A stretch of DNA of 34,894 nt from Solirubrobacterales bacterium 67-14. Its GTDB lineage: Bacteria; Actinomycetota; Thermoleophilia; Solirubrobacterales; 70-9. A program made the translations under genes and the position numbers. Shown here piece by piece: positions 32,007 through 34,894 of this stretch. The notes under the pieces are model-generated. The model made no database searches, had not been told where the DNA came from, and worked only from the letters and a program-made list of their open reading frames with translations. How positions within the stretch are numbered: the stretch's first letter is position 1; the number at the start of each line of letters is the position of its first letter. Location: positions 1 to 34,894 of the forward strand of contig MKST01000006.1 in assembly GCA_001897355.1 (NCBI GenBank), given 5' to 3'.

Positions 32007-33895
32007 CTGTCCACCTCCTCGCCGGACGGATCGACCGTGGCGAACCCGAGTCGGGCGAGCCCGAAGTCGGAGATCACCTCTAAGGCGTCGCCGACCTCGT
32101 TGGCGGCGGTGTCGTCGGAGGCCTTCAGTCGGGCGACGACCGCGCCGAGGTTTCTTTCGTTGGCTCGGATCGCGTCGCGGACGGCCCGCTGAACCTGGTT
32201 CTCCCAAGCCGGTGGCGGGTCCGGCAACAGTTCGAGGAGATACGAGGAGGCGAGTTCTTCGCGCAGCTCGGGCAGACCGATCGCCAGCGGATCGAGTCTG
32301 CCTCGACTGGCCTCGTCGCCGGAAAGCTCAAGGATCTCAACCTGCCCGGCCAGCTCGGGTACCCGGTCGAGGGCGTGATCGGGCTTCGGGTCGAAATCAA
32401 CCACGAGCGACCCGCGCCTTTCGGCGCCGTAGGCGATCGCCTGTGCGGTGAGGGTCTTGCCGGACCCGAGCGTTCCCGCGAGCAGGACGGCGGAGGCCCG
32501 GGATGTGCGGGATGCCTCGGTCGGGTCATACCGGACCGGGCGACCACCGCCGGCCGGAGACACACCTATATATGTGCCGGTGTCGGAGCCGAGGTCGGTC
32601 GAGGCGACGGGCACCATCGCGCCGAACTGCTCGACGGTCATTTGCTGCTCGTAGTCGACAACCTCCGAACCGACCCGTGACAGATGCTCGAAGAAGAGCT
32701 GATGCTGAAGACCACGAGGACGGTGGAGCGGCACGTCCCCGAACCGCTCGGTCAGCGCATCGACGCGCCGCTCCAGCTCCGGCCGGCCAGGGGCACCGAC
32801 CGCGAACGAGATCGACGCCTGAAGCATCGGCGGGTGCGAGGTGCCTTGGAGGATCGCTTCGTACTCGCGGGCCAGCTCGCGATCCTCGGACGCCACGAGG
32901 CCAGGACCGGCGATGGAGCCTTTCTCCTGCTCGCGGTAGGCGTGCTCGACATCGAGGATTCGCTTTCTGACCTGGGCGAGCGCGTCGCGGTTGCCGATCC
33001 ACCTCGCGTGGATCACGGCATCGACCGGGAACCCGACCGCCTCAGCCGGGGCGAACAAAAGCTCCGCTTGCTCGGACGGGAACACCGCCTCAGCGGCAAG
33101 CGTCCCGAGAGAGGTGAAGGCTTGGTAGCTGGTTCCCTGCTCGGACTCGACCACGAGCGAGGCGGGCTCGGCCGGGTCTTCGGTCATTGGCTCGTTGGCG
33201 CAGCGGATCAGGTCGTGCTCCAACGGCTCGTAGGTGGTAGAGCCGTCCGGGGTCTCGACCACGAGCGCGTCCGGTTGCCAGTTCCCGTCAAGTTCGGGTT
33301 CGGTGACCCCGCGGGTGGCGCCGCGCCTGAGTAGCCACTCAATCTCGGAGGTCTTGGCTCGCCGGAGGCCGAGGACACCGCCGAGGCGATCGAAGGTACG
33401 GCGCTCGGTCTCAGCCAGCTTGGCGAGGTCCTTGCCGGAGATCGGTCGGGGCTGATCGACCCGGAAGAGTTGTTCGAGCCTACGCCGGGCGCGGTCGAAC
33501 GAGGAGATCACTCCCTGCCCCAATACGGATTCGCCTTGGGCGGTGAGCGTGACCGCGAGATAGACCTCCGGCAGGTGCGATGGCGAGGCGGAGAGACGGT
33601 CTTGGTGGTCTTGGAGGAACCGCCGCCAGGAATCGGGGTCGGTGTGCCGCTCATCGACGGCGGCCTCAAGGTCGGTCACATACCGCTCGCTCGGGTAAGT
33701 GCGTTGAACCCGCCAGATCGAGAAGTCCGCTGCGACCACATGGGCGAAGCGAACGAGCCTCGCCGCCACCGCCTGCTTGTCACCCGCCGGTAGGTATGGG
33801 TATGCGGTCGTCTCGATTCGGTAGACCGCCGCTGCCTCGCCGGATGGTCCGATCAGGATGTTGCCGGACACGTATCTGAGGGGGAACCGGATCAC
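32003..33895 (-). CDS. VirB4-like ATPase, N-terminal part with Walker A (split gene)
   Basis: 630 aa from GTG at 33895 (GTGA overlap with the TcpE-like gene); the frame is open a little further to 33967. The N-terminal 440 residues are the VirB4-type region (AAAVYRIETTAYPYLPAGDK; FDRARRRLEQLFRVDQPRPI; SFAVGAPGRPELERRVDALT). Walker A is at about 474-481 (GTLGSGKT). The protein ends with EEVDR just where homologues would continue into the Walker B half, which is encoded by the next gene. VirB4 proteins are usually one chain of about 800 aa; the two parts sum to about 810. It powers substrate transfer and pilus/channel assembly. Confidence 0.88.
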   Translation of the reverse strand: MIRFPLRYVSGNILIGPSGEAAAVYRIETTAYPYLPAGDKQAVAARLVRFAHVVAADFSIWRVQRTYPSERYVTDLEAAVDERHTDPDSWRRFLQDHQDRLSASPSHLPEVYLAVTLTAQGESVLGQGVISSFDRARRRLEQLFRVDQPRPISGKDLAKLAETERRTFDRLGGVLGLRRAKTSEIEWLLRRGATRGVTEPELDGNWQPDALVVETPDGSTTYEPLEHDLIRCANEPMTEDPAEPASLVVESEQGTSYQAFTSLGTLAAEAVFPSEQAELLFAPAEAVGFPVDAVIHARWIGNRDALAQVRKRILDVEHAYREQEKGSIAGPGLVASEDRELAREYEAILQGTSHPPMLQASISFAVGAPGRPELERRVDALTERFGDVPLHRPRGLQHQLFFEHLSRVGSEVVDYEQQMTVEQFGAMVPVASTDLGSDTGTYIGVSPAGGGRPVRYDPTEASRTSRASAVLLAGTLGSGKTLTAQAIAYGAERRGSLVVDFDPKPDHALDRVPELAGQVEILELSGDEASRGRLDPLAIGLPELREELASSYLLELLPDPPPAWENQVQRAVRDAIRANERNLGAVVARLKASDDTAANEVGDALEVISDFGLARLGFATVDPSGEEVDR

Positions 33896-34593
33896 GGCCG
33901 GACCTCCAGGACCTCGCCGGCGGCCAAGGTCACCGACGAGGTGACGCCACCACGGCGGCGGTGCCAACCGAGACGACGAACAACTCGGCGACCGCGCCTA
34001 CGCCTGATCTCCTCGACCGGAACCCCGAACGTGACCAGGGCCGGACCCGTCACTCTCGCGCGGCGGAGCTTCGGTGAATGCTCGTCCGATGAGATCCAGG
34101 TCTCCCCACGGACCGTGATGCCACGGCCAGCCGGCGGGAGCGCCCGGCCCACGGAACGTCGCCGCGGCGCGAGGTGAAGCGCGATCCACGAGAAAGCGAA
34201 GCTCTCGGCGCTCCTGCCATCCGGGGTCTTCTGGTTCGCGAGCGTCGCGATGGCCGCCGGAAGGACGACGAGGCGAAGCGGCCAGTCGAGCATCCCAACC
34301 ACGAAGCCGACGATCTCGACACCAACGAAGGCCACCACCGCGGCACCAAGCGCGGTTGCCCGTCCTCCGACCGCGAGCCCGATCACCGCAGCCGCGATGC
34401 CGCCTAGCAAGGCGACCGTCGCGGTTGCGGCCGGGATCACGATCGCGGCTATGAGCGTCGCGACGGCATAGCCGAGCCAGCGGAGCGGCACCCCTCCCGG
34501 CACCGGCAGTGGGTGACCGTCGATCGAGTAGATCCGCCGATCGGGCCTGAATACGCGCTGGTAGGAGCGCACGGATTCGGGCTCGGTGCTCAT
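33892..34593 (-). CDS. TcpE-like transfer protein with membrane helices
   Basis: 233 aa from ATG at 34593 (ATGA overlap). It opens with a cytoplasmic segment (SYQRVFRPDRRIYSIDGHPL), then hydrophobic helices (YAVATLIAAIVIPAATATVA, LLGGIAAAVIGLAVGGRA, VAFVGVEIVGFVVGMLDWPL). A soluble C-terminal half follows (FSWIALHLAPRR, ARVTGPALVTFGVPVEEIR, SSVTLAAGEVLEV). This layout and the position before VirB4 match the TcpE family of Gram-positive conjugation systems. Confidence 0.7.
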   Translation of the reverse strand: MSTEPESVRSYQRVFRPDRRIYSIDGHPLPVPGGVPLRWLGYAVATLIAAIVIPAATATVALLGGIAAAVIGLAVGGRATALGAAVVAFVGVEIVGFVVGMLDWPLRLVVLPAAIATLANQKTPDGRSAESFAFSWIALHLAPRRRSVGRALPPAGRGITVRGETWISSDEHSPKLRRARVTGPALVTFGVPVEEIRRRRGRRVVRRLGWHRRRGGVTSSVTLAAGEVLEVRP

Positions 34594-34894
34594 GGCAGGA
34601 TCTGGTCGCCGATCCCGCGGGCAGCGTCAGCAACCTGATCCGGGCTGAACACCAGCCACGCGACCAACACCGCCGCGAAGAAGAACAGCGCCAGGTCGGT
34701 GTACCTCCGGTTCAGTAGGAACACGAGCCCGACGATCGCGATGATGCCGCCGTAGATTTGCGCCGCGTAGTGACGCAGCAGAGACCCGATGTTCTGACCA
34801 ACGTCGTTGCCGCCCGGAGCTGCGAGAGCTTCCGGCGCGAGCCAGAGCAATACCGCCACGACGACCACGGGCGCGAGCGTGAGCACGGCGCGGC
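34590..34894 (-). CDS. Pilin/TcpD-like small membrane protein (5' end at or beyond window edge)
   Basis: About 98 aa visible from a GTG at 34886, with two further in-frame codons to the edge and no ribosome site in the eight bases upstream, so the true start may lie outside. VVVVAVLLWLAPEALA resembles a signal peptide. Two TM helices follow (YGGIIAIVGLVFLLNRRYTD and LALFFFAAVLVAWLVFS). Size and topology fit VirB2/TcpD-like transfer proteins, and it is the first gene seen of the transfer operon. Confidence 0.6.
   Translation of the reverse strand, partial: RAVLTLAPVVVVAVLLWLAPEALAAPGGNDVGQNIGSLLRHYAAQIYGGIIAIVGLVFLLNRRYTDLALFFFAAVLVAWLVFSPDQVADAARGIGDQILP

Larger units (their letters stand above)
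14541..34894. mobile_element. Integrative and conjugative element, left part (right end outside window)
   Basis: The region begins at the tRNA-Thr 3' fragment and contains a tyrosine integrase, an excisionase-like HTH protein, a replication-relaxation protein, a TraD/VirD4-like coupling ATPase, VirB4-, VirB6-, TcpE- and pilin-like proteins, a wall hydrolase, three DNA methyltransferases, Vsr and GIY-YIG nuclease-like genes. These are the expected integration and type IV transfer functions of an actinobacterial ICE. The integrase lies 5.7 kb from the attachment site, so the methyltransferase/ParB/GIY-YIG module sits between int and att. The right end is not seen. Confidence 0.8.

Noticed and set aside
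1..34894. CRISPR arrays, rRNA genes or insertion sequences
   Set aside because: No regularly spaced repeat arrays, rRNA signatures or transposase motifs were seen; the only tRNA trace is the fragment at 14500-14541.

Overview
The window is GC-rich actinobacterial DNA. Enormous secreted proteins built from DUF11 repeats, TolB-type propellers and Cys-paired Ig-like repeats, together with overlapping start/stop codons and a probably leaderless GTG start, suggest Thermoleophilia/Solirubrobacterales. That placement is inference from protein style, not from a marker gene. It splits into a host chromosome part (1 to about 14.5 kb) and the left part of an integrated conjugative element (about 14.54 kb to the right edge and beyond).

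Host part, all on the minus strand. A three-gene operon (10357 down past position 1) encodes three secreted repeat proteins: a cadherin/Ig-repeat protein, a nine-repeat DUF11 protein and a TolB-propeller/Ig-repeat protein that runs off the left edge. Upstream is a second operon: a small membrane-anchored or lipoprotein-like protein, coupled by a CTGA overlap to a large multi-pass GT-C-like membrane protein whose only credible start is CTG. A small coiled-coil/two-TM protein lies next to the junction.

Junction. At 14500-14541 there is a 3' fragment of a tRNA-Thr(GGT) gene on the minus strand: half of the anticodon loop, the anticodon-stem 3' strand, the T arm and the acceptor 3' strand, with no 5' half. 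This is the expected scar of site-specific integration into a tRNA gene. Its orientation puts the element to the right and predicts an intact tRNA-Thr beyond the right edge.

Element, left cargo (14.8-19.4 kb). A minus-strand pair (ParB/Srx-like 684 aa protein and a GIY-YIG nuclease-like protein) is divergent from a C5-cytosine methyltransferase and an 89 aa protein, with a Vsr mismatch endonuclease converging on them. A nested CCGCGG palindrome array overlaps the probable leaderless methyltransferase promoter. I see this as a restriction-modification or defence-like module of unfamiliar composition, and the best candidate here for an undescribed system.

Element, backbone (19.5-34.9 kb, all minus strand). 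The reading order is a pilin-like/TcpD-like protein, a TcpE-like protein, a VirB4 ATPase split into two overlapping genes, a VirB6/TrbL-like channel protein, a VirB8-like protein, a transglycosylase-M15 peptidase, a second C5 methyltransferase, a 63 aa GFPC-repeat ORF, a TraD/VirD4-like coupling ATPase, a replication-relaxation protein, an N6/N4 DNA methyltransferase, an excisionase-like HTH protein, a tyrosine integrase with an extra C-terminal winged-helix domain, and two unknown small proteins. Nearly all junctions from 34.6 to 22.4 kb are ATGA/GTGA overlaps, so the transfer machinery is one translationally coupled operon. Two embedded methyltransferases probably protect the element DNA from host restriction.
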